DNA of 64,000 bases from Chinchilla lanigera (GCF_000276665.1 NW_004955437.1:3306931-3370930); one strand, 5' to 3'. Positions 1 through 12,132 are shown, numbered from the stretch's first letter. The notes: generated by a model not told the origin, from the letters alone. Made by a program: numbers and translations.

Positions 1-1530
1 AGCCTCAGAGAGGTGATTTGCTGAGAAGAATCAGGGTTTCCATTACTCACTACAAAACTCGGTACTTCAGCAAGCACCATCTGACCTTTCCCCTGCTTCT
101 CTGTTACCCGGGCCCAGCTGGCTGATTCTACCCCTGTGATGTCAGCTGAGTTTGCCCAGCCCAGTGGTAAGCGCCAACATGGCTTTTCTTCGTTGTCCCT
201 GATCCTGTGGGAGTCCTTCCCGGGTTGCTTACAGTATGGTGACAGAGCCAGCAGGTCAGAGGCCAGTCCTGTAGAGGCCCCGGGCTCGGGTCCAGAGCCT
301 TTGCTCAGCCAGGTTCTGCTGGCCGGAGCTGACACTGGGCCAGCCCAGATTCAGGGGCGGGAACCAGCCGCTGCCTCTTGTGGGAAGAGTGGCCAAGGGT
401 TTGCAGCCCTCTTTGATCCACGGGCAGCCAGGAATGTGATGCAGAGCTGGGATTTGAATCCAGATCTGTGTGACTCAGACGCTGTGTCCCTTTCTGCTTT
501 TGACCCCAGGAAGCTGCAGAGCTTCCTGGCTCGTATGTGTGGTTGGAGGGCATTACTTTTCTCCTGGCCTTCTGCAGCGGAAGCTCTGCCAGCCACCCTC
601 TTTTTCCATGTTGGCATCCAAGATCTGCGGGCCCAGGGGATCTTCCGAAATGCCCCAAGGGATTTGCTGGCTGCCCCTCAGCACTGGTGCTGATGGCTGG
701 ACAGTCACGGGATTTCCCTTTGGAGTTTCCCTCTCTGCACTTACTGGCCTTCGATCCACAGCGCTGGCCACTTTGTGGATGTCCAGGCTGACCCAGTTTC
801 CAGTTGTCCCAGGTGGTGTCTAGTCCAGCAGCCCCACTCGTCTCAGCCAGCACGTCCGCCAGGGAGTTGCGGGAACAGGCGGATTCCGGGGCCTTGCCGC
901 CTAGTGAGTTAGAATTCTTAGGATAGTGGTGGACTCTGTTGGTTTGAGGGTGCAGCCTGGCTGGAAAACCAGTGACTTCCAGTCGATGGCATCCTCTTTT
1001 AGCCCCAGCCATCTCAGAAAGATGCCTTCAGAGGCAGTCACACCGGAGAGAATGATCATTCAGAGGCCCCACTTTGCAGCCAGGAGTGACTCCTGGCAGT
1101 GTCCAGGAAGTCCCTGGCAGACCTGCTCACATCTCTCCGATGCTTTTTCATGCTTTGTATTATCTGAGCTTTGTGGGATGGTGGGGTTTTCTTTGAAAAT
1201 GTTGACAGAGGGCAGCAACCCTTTTAGCAGCCAGCAGAGCCTTCCTGACCAGGAACGTGTGATCCCTTGGCTGCATTGTCAGTTGGCGTGTTGGTGTGAA
1301 GAGTACGACAACCCTCTAGGCTTGTCTAGACTTCAGGACCTTTCTAGACTTATGCCTTGGTATGCTTATACAGGTCAATTTTAACACCCCAGGTAATTTC
1401 CACTACTTTCTATGTTTTAGAATATGCAGAAAATGCCAGCAAATGTAAAGAAGGAAATAAAACCTACCTAGACTCTTCCTTTCAATTACCAGGGTTAATA
1501 TTTTGATGGATTTTGTTCTCCATCTCTCTC
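1..1530. other. PPARD 5' region, mostly unique
   Basis: No exon recognised. One MIR-like relic, minus strand, at about 425-505 (gagctgggatttgaatccag). The overlapping open frames here are short and have no splice context. Confidence 0.5.
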
Positions 1531-1536
1531 CTTTCC

Positions 1537-1733
1537 CACTACTCGGAAGGCTGAGGCAGGAGGATTGCTTGTGATACAAGAGATTGAGCTTGCACTGAGA
1601 CCTTTAAAAAAAAAAAAAACATTGCAAGACACAGTCTCCCTAAGTTGCCCAAGCAGGGGTCAAACTTTTACTCCTCCTGCCTCAGCCTGCTAGAGTGCAG
1701 GGATTACAGGTGTGCACCACCACACCTGGCCAC
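1537..1733. repeat. Two B1 fragments, facing each other
   Basis: 1537-1618 is a plus-strand B1 fragment (actcggaaggctgaggcagg). 1628-1733 is a minus-strand B1 ending in ccaccacacctggcc. Confidence 0.75.
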
Positions 1734-1756
1734 ACACCCTCTTTTTGAAAACCATA

Positions 1757-2090
1757 TTGAAAGGCATATTGCAATGCTGGTTTTTAGAAGCTTTATGAGC
1801 TATAATTCATAAAGTTCACCTGCTTACAACATAGAGTTTAATGGCCTTGTGTTTGCGTAGTTGTGCAATCATTACCATAACCTACTTTTAGAACCATTTT
1901 ATTGTTCCAAAAAGAAATTTTGTAATCCATTAGCTTTTGCTCCCCTTTCTGTGCCTGCTCCTGCGCTAGGCAGTCCCTATCCCCACGGGTTTGCCTCTTG
2001 TGGCCATTGCTTATAAATTCAGTTATACAACGTGTGCTCTTCTGTTATTAGCTTCTTTCCCTGAATATAACCGTGATATTGTCTTGAAAC
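1757..2090 (+). mobile_element. L1M-type LINE 3'-end relic
   Basis: Matches the old L1M 3' UTR pattern (ataattcataaagttcacc, then gttgtgcaatcattaccataa and ccattagcttttgctcccc). Confidence 0.55.
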
Positions 2091-2097
2091 CTGCTGA

Positions 2098-2240
2098 GCC
2101 GGGCGTGGTGGCACACACCTGTAATCCCACTACTCGGAAGGCTGAGGCAGGAGGATTGCTGCAAGTTCAAGGCCAGGTGGGCTACATAGTGAATTCAAGG
2201 TCAGCCTGGAATACATAGCGAGACCCTGTCTCAAACTGCC
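2098..2240 (+). mobile_element. B1 SINE
   Basis: Starts gccgggcgtggtggcacaca and ends gaccctgtctcaaa; has the internal 29-bp duplication of rodent B1. Confidence 0.9.
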
Positions 2241-2420
2241 CCCTCCCCAAAAGAAACCTGCTTGAAACATTTATATCATTAGAAATTAGCATATAGTTTT
2301 CAAGAACCCATTTGTAACACCATCTTCTGAAAGTATCTGGTCTTATTTCACCAGCTCTGCCTGTGCACATGTAGATTATTTGTTTGTTTGTTTGTTTTTT
2401 GTTTTGTTTTTGTTTTTCTT

Positions 2421-2494
2421 TTGGTACTAGGAATGAACTCATGACCTTGCGCTTGCCAGGCAGGCGCAGTGCTGCTGAGCTAAATCCCCAGCCC
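2421..2494 (-). mobile_element. ID SINE
   Basis: Reverse copy: ggtactaggaatgaactcat ... gctgctgagctaaatcccca, the tRNA-Ala-like head with B box and A box. Confidence 0.9.
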
Positions 2495-2620
2495 ACACGT
2501 AGGTTATTTCTTATCTTTCGCAATTACAGCATTACCTACAGTTTCATTTTCTGTGGAGCAGAAATATGAAATGGAAAGTCCCAGGGATAAAAGTTGTTTT
2601 TTGTTGTTGTTTGTTTGTTT

Positions 2621-2780
2621 GTTTTGAAACAAGGTCTCATTATGTAGTTCAGGCTAGTTTTGAACTCACTTTGTAGCCCAAGCTGGCCTTGAACTCTCAG
2701 CTATCTTCCTGCCTCAGCCTCCCAAATGCTAGGATTACAGGCGTGCATGGATTACAGGCGTGCACCACCACGCCTGGCTT
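2621..2780 (-). mobile_element. B1 SINE
   Basis: Reverse B1 with a small internal duplication of ggattacaggcgtgca near its 5' end. Confidence 0.88.
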
Positions 2781-2793
2781 AGAAGTTGTTTTA

Positions 2794-2990
2794 GCCGGGC
2801 GTGGTGGCGCATGCCTGTAAACCCAGCACTCGGGAGGCAGAGGCAGGAGGATCGTGGTGAGTTCAAGGCCAGCCTGGGCTACAAAGTGAGCTCAAGTGAA
2901 CTTACCCAGCAGCCAGGCTCTCCAGCCCCACGAGCATAGCATCCATTCCTAAACTAAATGGTGACCAGGTCAAAAAGACAAAAAAAAAGA
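2794..2990 (+). mobile_element. B1 SINE with divergent 3' half
   Basis: Typical head (gccgggcgtggtggcgcatg), second half degenerate, A-rich end near 2980. Confidence 0.75.
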
Positions 2991-3028
2991 TTGTTTTATT
3001 ATTTATTTATTTTTTTTATTTTTTTCTC

Positions 3029-3100
3029 GTATGGGGAATCAAACTCACAACCTCATGCTTGCCAGGCAGGCGCTGTGCTGCTGAGCTAAATCTCCAGCCC
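3029..3100 (-). mobile_element. ID SINE
   Basis: Reverse ID head (cttgccaggcaggcgctgtg, gctgagctaaatctccagcc). Confidence 0.88.
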
Positions 3101-3439
3101 TACATTATATTGTTATAAGTGTTCTTCATTTTATTATTGTTGTTAATTTATAAATTAAACTTTATAATATGTATATGTAATGCCACAGGGAGGGTTCAGT
3201 GCTGTTCGGTTTCAGATATCCATACAGTATCTTGAAATGTATCCAGGAGGGGTGGCTACTGTATACCTAATGCTCCTGTGCCTAGAAATCATCTTGTCTG
3301 TTGATGGGATGGTTAATTGTCTGAACCCCTGACTAGAACAGAAGCTCTTGTTTTATCTTGTTAATATTGTCTCCCCTACTGCCTGGCGTAGTTCCTGGCA
3401 TTTGGTAGGTATTTAGGTTTTTTGTTTGTTTACTTGTTT

Positions 3440-3514
3440 TGCAGTCCTGAGAATCAAACCCAGGAGTGCTCTACCACTGAACTACATCCCCAGCCCCATC
3501 TATCTATCTATTTG

Positions 3515-3556
<42 letters not shown>

Positions 3557-3645
3557 ATTTTGCCCAAGTTGACCTCAAATCTATTATCCTCCTGCCTCAG
3601 CTTCCTAAGTAGCTGGGATTATAGGTGTGTACCACCGTGGCTAGC
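3440..3645 (-). mobile_element. B1-dID SINE split by a microsatellite
   Basis: ID half at 3440-3497 and B1 half at 3558-3645, reverse strand. The A-rich linker between them has become a (TCTA)n array at 3498-3557. Confidence 0.8.
3498..3557. repeat. (TCTA)n microsatellite
   Basis: About 15 tetranucleotide units with one interruption (tttg), inside a B1-dID element. Confidence 0.97.
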
Positions 3646-3689
3646 GGATAACTCAGTTTTTCAAGTGTATGTGTGACATTTTTGTTTCA

Positions 3690-3862
3690 GTTTTTGCAGT
3701 ACTGGGGATTAAACCCAAAGACCGTTGAGCTCTCTGGCCCTTTTTTATTTTATTTTGAGAAGGGGTCTGTCTGAGTTGCCCAGATTGGCTTCAAAAGGCA
3801 ATCCTCCCACGTCAGCCTCCTAAGTAGCTGAGATGACAGGCATGTGCCCCAGACCGGGCTGA
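3690..3862 (-). mobile_element. B1-dID SINE, degenerate
   Basis: Reverse: gcagtactggggattaaacc, then gagaaggggtctgtctgagt and cctaagtagctgagatgaca. Confidence 0.75.
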
Positions 3863-4325
3863 GTATGCCTGTAATTTTGAGTGAATCAAATGTAGGATAC
3901 TGATAACTTATCAAATTGCCAAATTCCAGAAAGTCCTACTGATTTATCCTCTTCCTACAGTTTTAGAGTACCCGACTCCCTGCCTCTTTATGTCTGGGTA
4001 AATTTATACCTGAAGTCATGGGGTCTTTTGAATTATAACACTCCTTGACCTGGTCTCCACTTAGTTGAGGAATGGATGCTATGCTCGTGGGGCTGGCGAG
4101 CCTGGTGGCTGGGTGAGGTGCTGGGTGCTGAGTCCTCTGGCTGCCTGGGTGCGCACTCGGTCCTGTGGTGTCGCATCATTTCCCATTGCCCTCAGAGATC
4201 CTCTGGCCACTTCCCCGCTGTGTGTGGGCATGTTGGGAGTGAGCGGGTTTGGGTGGGCCGTGCGTGGATGTAAGATGGTGTGGGTTCTGGCTGCTGATCG
4301 CGATGCCTTCCCAAGTCGCCAAGAG

Positions 4326-4641
4326 TGACGTCACTAGAAGCTGTACCCCTTCAAGACCGGAAGTGAGAAGCGCTTCCAGGAAGTCTGACGCAGGGGGCCC
4401 ATCTGCGCCCCGAAGCGTGGGCACCCACACAGCTGTGTCACCTGAGTCACCCCTGGCTGTAGGCCCTGCTCCTCTCCACACACTTCCTGCTGTACCCTCA
4501 TGACGAAGAGCCGGCAGAGAGCTTCCTGGGGGTGCCATTGCGTGGCTGTGAGTCACAGCGGCCACTCGGGCGTGTGCGTGGGAATTGAAGGAGGAGCTGA
4601 ATGGCCACAGCTGCTCCCGTGTGCCCTGGGCTGACGTCAGC
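4326..4641. promoter_or_regulatory. Candidate AP-1 / CREB / ETS element cluster
   Basis: Repeat-free 316 bp holding five strong sites: CRE TGACGTCA (4326-4333), ETS CCGGAAGTG (4357-4365), AP-1 TGAGTCA (4443-4449), AP-1 TGAGTCA (4549-4555) and the 12-bp palindrome GCTGACGTCAGC (4630-4641, CRE/MARE type). Motif presence is seen; enhancer or alternative-promoter function is inferred. Confidence 0.4.
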
Positions 4642-4649
4642 CAAGGCTC

Positions 4650-5880
4650 AGAACTTCTCCCTCCACAGCTGAGTGCCATCCTGCCCATGTCTCAAGGTCC
4701 TCCTGACCCCTTCCTCTTGTGGAAGGCTCTGGACTGTCCCCACTCGGCCTGTCCCCTCAGCATGTCACCTCCTGTCACGTTGCACAGGTTGCCAGCGTTC
4801 TGGATGCCTGCAGTTTCTCATCTCAGAGGTCTCTCTGTTTGTGCTCTCTCTCCTGCTCTCTTTCTGTAGTTCACTCTTTTATTATTGCTTCACTAGTTAC
4901 CGGGTGCCTGCTGTCCGCCTAGCACCTTCTGAGCCTGAAACAAGCAGAAGAAGGAGGCTGGCCCTGCGCTCTCGGGCTCCAGCTCCTTCCCGCAGGCCGC
5001 CCCTCTGCTGCGCTGCCCCCTTCCACTCCCCGCAGCTTCTGTCCTCTCTGCTTCTGTCCCTGTGCCTTCTACGTGCTGGGACCAGCCCCAAGTCCTCTCT
5101 GGACACCGGGCCTCGTGTCTGCATGTGCTCTTGCCTGCCTCCCCACTGCCTCCGCTTTCTGGCCTTAACCCCTCTCCACGGCCATGCCCAGGTTGTCCCT
5201 CCTGTTCTCTCAGGCATTTGTCCCCACTCTTCTGATTTTATACCTGTTACTGGGTTGGGTGGAGGCCCCCCCCAAAGGTATGACTTCCTCCTAATCCCCA
5301 GAACCTGTGGACCCAACCTTATTCGGGGAAAGACTCCCATGGGGAGCCCTGCCCTGTGTTACAGATGTGCAGGCACCCGCACCCATTTCGTGTTTGCTGG
5401 GGCTGCCCTGGATCCCGCCTGAAATAGCAACAGTGTTTCCAGTTTTCAATGATTACCAGTGTATGACTCCCTGTATCTTCCCACATCCCAGGGCGCGGCT
5501 CCCTGCTTCCCGCCCCAGGTCAGGAGACAGGCAAGGGTGTGGGTTTGGTTTTGAATTCTGGTTCTGAAAATCCTCGCTGAGGGTCCTTTGCAGACTGTTA
5601 ACCCTCCAAGCTTTGGTTTCCTCTTCTGGGAGATGGGACTGATGGGTCATCGTGAAGGTTAGTGGTGAGCACTGTGCCTGATCGGAGTGATTCGGCAGCG
5701 GCTAAGTCGCTCAGCCTGGCCGTGGGGGCTCCCAGGCTGGACAAGCCTCAGCGCTGTGACTCAAACACGGCCTGTCCCGATGTCACCCTGCCGAGCTGCC
5801 TCTTCCATCCCGCTCATCTTGGCGCTAGGCCTGGGGCGGTGAGTTAGGGTGCTGGGGGTTAGAAGGTCAGGAAAACAACA
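4650..5880. other. Unique C-rich intron/flank DNA
   Basis: Pyrimidine-rich sequence with a long but featureless open frame (4673-5422). A degenerate MIR-like stretch lies at about 5545-5680. No exon seen. Confidence 0.45.
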
Positions 5881-5884
5881 CACA

Positions 5885-6015
5885 CACTTCACAAAGTGGT
5901 TATGAGGTTGGGCTCTGGAGCTAGACCTGGCTTCTCCTTCAGGCCCTACTCACCAGCTTTGGGAAAGTGCTCTTTGCCTCTCTGAGCCTCAGTTTCCTTT
6001 TCTGTAATTTGAGAG
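5885..6015 (+). mobile_element. MIR SINE relic
   Basis: Matches the MIR core: gggctctggagctagacctg ... ctctgagcctcagtttcctt. Confidence 0.75.
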
Positions 6016-6025
6016 TAACAGTGAC

Positions 6026-6362
6026 ATATACTGTTTTTGCTGCTATAAGAAAATACCCGAGAATAGATGCTTTACACATTATTTCTCACACTTTTGGAGG
6101 CTGGGGGGCGGTCCAGAACTAAGGCACTGGCAGATTTAGTGTCTGCTGACGGCTGCTGTCTGCTTCCAGTGGGGCCCTTTGCTGCCTCGTCCCTCAAAGG
6201 ACAGGCACGCTGCGTTCTCGTGGTGGAAGGGCTGGAAGGGGAGGCCCAGCTGGGTCCCTCTCTCCATTTTTTGAGCACTGATCACCTCCCAGAGGTCATA
6301 ATTCCTCATGTAGTTGCCCTGGGGTATAAGTTTCTACCTGAATTTTGGAGGTTCATGACCTT
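6026..6362 (+). repeat. Old dispersed repeat, family unassigned
   Basis: Pattern gctgctataagaaaataccc ... ttatttctcacacttttgga ... gatcacctcccagaggtcat, related to copies near 8764, 38862 and 47655. Known to me as a common mammalian interspersed sequence, but I cannot name the family with confidence. Confidence 0.5.
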
Positions 6363-6589
6363 CTAGCCGTAGCAACACCTTATAGGACAATTGGGAGAAT
6401 TAAATGAAAATGCCTGGAAACCGTGCAACAGGAGCCTGGCTCTTTGTAAGCATTTCATACACGTTATACGCGTTAGGTGTCAGTAGTATAAAGGACCAGC
6501 TTCCACTGTGGAGATGCCTCGACACCCCAGCTCCTGAGCACATAGCTGCAGGAGGCCTGGTGTCCCTGGACTCACTCTTAGAAAGACCA

Positions 6590-6670
6590 GGGCTAGGGGT
6601 TTAGCTCAGTGGCACAGAGCCTGCCTGGCAAGTGCAAGGTCTTGAGTTCGATTCCCGGTACTGAAAAAAA
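6590..6670 (+). mobile_element. ID SINE with short target-site duplication
   Basis: Complete head and A tail; AAAGACCA flanks it at 6582-6589 and 6669-6676. Confidence 0.88.
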
Positions 6671-6680
6671 AGACCATTTC

Positions 6681-6723
6681 TGTGTTACCTTTTCCGTATC
6701 ATTGTGTTACCATTCCGTATCAT
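6681..6723. repeat. 21/22-bp imperfect tandem duplication
   Basis: tgtgttaccttttccgtatc-at at 6681-6702 is followed directly by tgtgttaccattccgtatca-t at 6703-6723. Confidence 0.85.
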
Positions 6724-7435
6724 TTTCCTAAACTGCAGAAGAGCTTTCTGTTTGGTGAGCTCTGTGCTCCTGGTGCTGCTGTGGGGTTTGTGGGAGCCTT
6801 GCCCATGCTACGATTCTCCTTCACTCCACTGAACGCAGCTGCAGCCAGGAGTGGATCCTGGGCTGCTGGTGACTTGCGCCTCACCCCACCCCCGCCAGTG
6901 GGCGAGGTCACCGGGCTGGCAGGGGCCTTGGGGCCCCGGCTCCTGGGCTTCGCTGCTGCTTAGTCTATTTCTCTGTGCGGCAGGTGCGGGGCTGCCTGCT
7001 TTCAAAGCGCTCTTCTTCCCTGTGCATGGAACACGGGTGGCTGCAGGAACCCAGGGCAGAGACGCTCTTGGAGCCTGTCCCCGCTTCACACCTCCCGGCA
7101 GGAGCAGGGCTTGTGGGCCAGGCAGTTGGGAAACATGGGTTGACTGCAAAGATCATGGTTTGTCCTGGGGCCAGGGTTGGAGTATAGCTGCTTTTGGGAT
7201 GTATTTATTTGAATGTTTTTTTCTTACAAAGAAACAAAAATTATGTGCATTCTTAATGAGTGTTATTAAGATTCTTCCCTGGAAAGCCAGGTAATAAATG
7301 ACTCACTGAGCAGTAGGTGATTGTACCTGTAACTGCTCGGGACTATCTTCACCTAGAAGGTCATGAGAGGTCCTGGGAGTGTCCCCAGTCCCCTGGTCCG
7401 TATCTCTGCTCCAGTTTTTAAAAACTTTTATTATT

Positions 7436-7796
7436 GTTATTGCAGTGCTGGGCATCAAACCCAAGGCCTCATCATGCATGCTAGGCAAGAGCTGTATCAC
7501 TGAGCTATATCCTCAGCCATCACATTTATTTTTTGAGCTGATACAGAAAAACAAAAAATATATATTTTTATTTTGTTCGTTTGTTTATTCATTCATTCAT
7601 CCATTTTGCAGTACTAAAGTTTGAGCCCTTGGGCTTTTGCACTGAGCTATAGCCCCGCCACTTAAAAAATACTTTAGATTTTGATACAAGGTCTTACTAA
7701 GTTGCTAAATTATTCATACTGGGCTTGATTTTGCAATCCTCCTGCCTTCATCTCCCAGAGTGCTTGGATTACAGGCATGTGCCACCACACCCGACA
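7436..7796 (-). mobile_element. ID SINE (7436-7520) and B1-dID SINE (7605-7796)
   Basis: Two reverse elements separated by an AT-rich stretch. The ID reads cagtgctgggcatcaaaccc; the B1-dID ends gtgccaccacacccgac. Confidence 0.8.
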
Positions 7797-7799
7797 AAA

Positions 7800-8760
7800 A
7801 AATTGTACATTTTATGGTACATCCAGGGTCTCTTTTAACCAATTGCTAAGTTTTGTTCACTCTTCCCGAGTCCAGTGGCAGTTATGTTCGTGTGGCCTGT
7901 GTCATCCTGTTTACAAGTTTCTTTTGTAAACAGAATGTGCTGAATTTTTAAAGTTTTAAATTAGGACATTTTGTCTTATGTGAGTTTACAGTTCTGGAAT
8001 TTGACTTACATAGGTTACATTTCTTAGTACTTTCCAGAAACCTTACTTCTTGCCTATTTTTCTCCTCCTCACCCTTGTTGGATTGACTGAGTTTTCTTTA
8101 CTGATTTGAAAATTAATTTCTGTTCTTATATATTTAATCATCTTTTCCCTAATCTTTTTATTCTGAAGAATGTCACACTTAGAGAAAATATGAACGTGAA
8201 CATCTGTATTCTCCTTTGTTACATTGAATTAATACTTTTCTCAATATCTGTGTACTTTGAGGACCATTTGAAAGTGCATATAGCTTTGCTTTTATTTCTG
8301 GGTCAGGATTTAGTATGTTCCTTGTATCTGAAGACTCATTTTGTAAACATTATTTTGGAAAGTTTTTGGAAGAAAAATTAGAAAAATTTAGATGCACAGG
8401 GAGTTTCTGTGTCCCTTTAACCGCTTTCCCTAATATTAACATCCTGCACTTCATTCTTGTTTTTAAATTGTGGAAATTTTTCAGCTACTACCTCTTTGGC
8501 CCCCTCATTTCCTCTCTTCTGGCTGCTGGAACCTTAGAGGTATGTTGACCGTGTTGCCACCCCAGTCTTTTTATTTCTAACCTGTAGGGTGTTGCTGCTA
8601 TTTTTGTGTCTGATGCTCAGCCCTCTTGGTGGTTTATTTCCTGGTGTGGTTTATAACTCAGGGCTCATCTCCAGGAGGGATTCTGTTTTCTGGGTGAGTG
8701 TCTGTCCTGGGTTGGGAAAGGGTACATCACATCAGAGCAGCTTGTTTGCTTCTGGCAGGA
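7800..8760. other. AT-rich DNA with possible L1M relic
   Basis: Low-GC stretch with LINE-like phrases near 8370-8460 (gtttctgtgtccctttaacc, cctaatattaacatcctgca). No gene seen. Confidence 0.35.
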
Positions 8761-8763
8761 CTG

Positions 8764-9345
8764 TGTTAGTCAGCTTTACATCACTGTAATGAAATACCTG
8801 AAGTAATCCACTTTAAAAGGGGAGAGGTGGCCAGGGTGGTGGCACACACCTTAATCCCAGCTACTTGGGAGGCCATGTAGGAGGATCAAAAGTTCAAGGC
8901 CAGGCTGAGCAATTTAGTGAGAACTTGTCTTAGAATAAAAAAGGGCTGGAACTGTAGCCCAATGGTAGAATGCTTGCTGAGTGTGAGCAAGGCCCTGGGT
9001 TTAATCCCTTAGGACCACCACCACCAAAAAAAAAAAAAAAAGTGTTATTTTGGCTTACAGGTTTGGAGGTTTCAGCCCTTGGCTGCTTGGCCCCTTGCTC
9101 TTGAGCCTGTGGCGAGGCAGCGCATCATGGCAGAGAGCAAAGCTTTTCGCTTATGGAGGCCAGGAGGCAGGAGACACCGGAAGGGGCTGGAGCCTGGTGC
9201 CCCTTCAGGTGTACACCCCAGTGACCTAATGTCTTCCCACCAGGCCCCGCTTTTGCAGTTTCCGCCACATCCCAACCGGTCCCAGGCTGGGGACTCTTAG
9301 CACACAGGCCTCGGGTGACACAACCAGACCATGGCCAGGGCCACG
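8764..9345 (+). repeat. Old dispersed repeat split by a SINE
   Basis: 5' part 8764-8820 (ttagtcagctttacatcact), 3' part 9042-9345 (ttattttggcttacaggttt; cagtgacctaatgtcttccc). The B1-dID at 8829-9041 inserted between them. Confidence 0.55.
8829..9041 (+). mobile_element. B1-dID SINE
   Basis: B1 half (ggtggtggcacacaccttaa), linker aataaaaa, ID half (gggctggaactgtagcccaa), poly(A). Confidence 0.85.
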
Positions 9346-9732
9346 AGTGCTCCAGTGATCCTAGCTCAGTTTCCATGTTCATTTCTCATTTGGCCTCTGC
9401 TACTCCGGCAGTGTCAGTTCGCACTCATACCAAGTAGTTTAGTCATTTAGTGGACGTGGCCTGGCACCTTTACCCTGGGTTCCCATACTGTCCTGTGCTG
9501 GGCACCTTTGAGGCTCTTGTCTTAATACTGGGGCTCAGGGCTACAGCCAGACATCAGACCCACCCACATGTGGTGAGAAGCCCGCGGTCACTGAGGTTTC
9601 ACCGTGGTGTCCCTTCCCCTCACTGTTCATGGCTCGGTTCTTGTCGTTTCTTGCACACAGGAACATTTCTCTTTCTTGCAGGCTTGACGTATGTCTAAGG
9701 GTACCTGTCAGTTTCTTTTTGTTGCAGGGGGG

Positions 9733-9812
9733 TTTCTGGTACTGAGAATTGAACTCACAACCTTGTGCTTGCCAGGCAGGCGCTGTGCCACTGAGCTATA
9801 TCCCCGGCCCTG
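9733..9812 (-). mobile_element. ID SINE
   Basis: Reverse: ctggtactgagaattgaact ... ctgagctatatccccggccc. Confidence 0.88.
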
Positions 9813-10004
9813 TCAGTTTCTTTTATCTAATATTTCTGTGTGACTGGTGGGAAGGGAAACTCCCAAAACTCAGTCCGCTGATCAGGGGCAGACCCTTCAC
9901 AGGGTGTGCGGAGCCCTGCACTGTCCCGCCCATCTACCCCTGTGTAAACTCAGCTCTCCAATTTCACACTGCAGTCAGTTGAGCTAATTGCATACCATGT
10001 ACTG

Positions 10005-10130
10005 TAATGTTTAACGGATCAGGTTTTAGAATCCAGCTATCTGGTTTGGAACCTCTTTTCATAACATATGATTTTGGACCAGTTTCCATGCTCCCTGTGC
10101 CTGGTTTCCCATCCGTAAAAGGGCAGCAAG
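10005..10130 (+). mobile_element. MIR SINE relic, degenerate
   Basis: Resembles MIR (ttagaatccagctatctggt ... ggtttcccatccgtaaaagg). Confidence 0.45.
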
Positions 10131-12000
10131 TGGCCTACTGTGAACCTGACACCAGTTTGCTCCCCTGTGCTCTGGCCAGCCAGTCACTCTCCTGGGCCTC
10201 CTCCACCTTCGCCATGCTCCTTGCATCCCTGGACTTGCCTGTGTCCCGCTTCTGTCCTCCATCCCTCACGCAGAGTGGTCTTTTTCTGTAGTAATGATCA
10301 CTCTGAGGGTCCTGCACATTTTCCTTGGCCGACCCTGGTCCCCTCACCAGCGGAGCCTTGTTCGTCTTGGTCCCTGAAGCTCTGGCTGTGTCATCCCTGT
10401 ACTTAGTGGCTGCTGGTGTCCCTGCTTAGCCAAACTGCACTGAATTTCTCCTTTTGAACAGAGGCAGGGGCTGGGAGTGGCATGGGATCCAGATGCAAGG
10501 AGGGACAGCAAAGTTGAACAAAACTTGACAGAAGTGTCAATAAGCAACAGCTGGGATGTGAGGTAACAAGTCTCAGCCTAGCCAAGGGTGCCAGAGACCT
10601 AAAGCAAGCCAGCTACCCAAAATAGCTACTAAATCTTGCAGATTGAAGTGGTTTCTGGCCTTAAGAATGCACATTCCACGTTCCAGCCTCAGTCTCAGCT
10701 TCCCTGAATGCCACGCAGAAGGATATGACCTAATTACAGCCCCTGGTGGGCCCTAGGGGTCTGGTACTGAAGATCAAAGGGGAGCAAATTGAGGTCTGCC
10801 TTGTCTTGGATGGCTGCCTGGGTGGGATGCTGGCTGCGTTGGGTGGTCTGTCATTCCAGGGAGCTGTGCAAGATCCACTCTGTCCGGAGCAGCGTAGGTT
10901 CGTTCTAATTCCCTGCTAATTCCTTGCTCTACAGTACCATTATTCGGGAGTTACATGTGGCAGCTAGACTGGAAATAACAGTGACTTCAACCAGTAGAAG
11001 TTCGGGATATGGAAGAGGTTGGGGAGACGGTGCGGGGCTGGTCACTGCTGGGTCCCACTATCACGGCAGCTTTCCAGGAGGGAGGCAGGAAGAAGGGAGG
11101 GAAGGCACAGTGAACGCTTGCTGCCTCTTAAGGCTGTTTCCTGCGGGTCCCACCCAGCAGCCTCAACCTCCCCTCGCTGGTCTCCCTCAGTTGCAGGGGA
11201 GGCTGAGGAGTCATTTAGTGGGGACCATTGCTACCTGGAAGAGCACTGGGAGTCTGTCCCTGAGCAGGAGTATTGGGGGTGACTGGGTGGGCAGGGAGCA
11301 GTTGGCCTCACTCCTTCCTGCTGTGAACTGAGCACCTACTCTCCGCTGGGTATCAGGAGCAGTCGAGTGCCCTGTGCCGGAGGGCAGGCAGGAAGGAAGA
11401 GCAGAGCGCGGCTGGCGGAGAAGAGGCTAAGAGCAGAGGGAGCCGAGCACAGGTCCTCTGCACACCACTCAGGGAAGTCAGAGCAGCCACCGGGTCCCCC
11501 AGATGGTCCCTTCTGCTCTTTCACCCCTCGTGCTGCTGTCTCCCCTTGGCCGCCCTGGGCACTGTCATCAAGCTTTGTTTTTGCCCCTCCCTTCCGACCT
11601 CAGCACCGGCACCCAGCACCTGAGTGTTTGCTGGCTGAGTGGGAGCCTCTGGGACGGGAGCCAGCAGTGTGGAGAGCCGAGTCCCAGGCCCACAGGCGGC
11701 CGGGGGCCAGCGGCAGGACAGCCTCTTCCTCCTAGACACGCGGTGGCCCCGCCAGGAGACGGGGCGGCACAGTGAGGTCATCCTCGGGAGGGGCCTTCCT
11801 GACCCAGCACCTGGTGTCATAAAACAAGGCCTACAGTGCAGTAAATCCTTCTCCAGGTCCCATAAAATGAGTTAACCTTTTATCCACACTTTATCCAAGA
11901 CTAATCAGGACTGTTGGTATGCTGCAGTGCTAATCACACATGAAAAATACAGGTTCTACTTACTGTAACATCCATTGAGCATTAACACTGGTAGTGCCTC
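10131..12000. other. Unique DNA, no gene recognised
   Basis: GC-mixed intron/flank sequence without clear repeats. Several overlapping open frames around 11019-11875 lack splice context or domain-like composition. Confidence 0.4.
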
Positions 12001-12049
12001 TGGGAGACTCACAGGTTTTTTGTTTTTGTTTTTGTTTTTTGTTTTTTGT

Positions 12050-12132
12050 TTTTCTCGGGTACCGGGAACCGAACTCATGACCTTGCGCTTGCCAGGCAGG
12101 CGCTTTTGCCGCTGAGCTAAATCCCCAGCCCT
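12050..12132 (-). mobile_element. ID SINE
   Basis: Reverse, with a T-rich (GTTTTT)n tail before ctcgggtaccgggaaccgaa. Confidence 0.9.

Noticed and set aside
3498..3557. Regular short repeat array, CRISPR-like at first glance
   Set aside because: Pure tetranucleotide microsatellite in a mammalian SINE; no spacers.
4673..5422. 249-codon open frame, the longest on the plus strand
   Set aside because: Pyrimidine-rich Leu/Ser/Pro translation without a domain or splice context.
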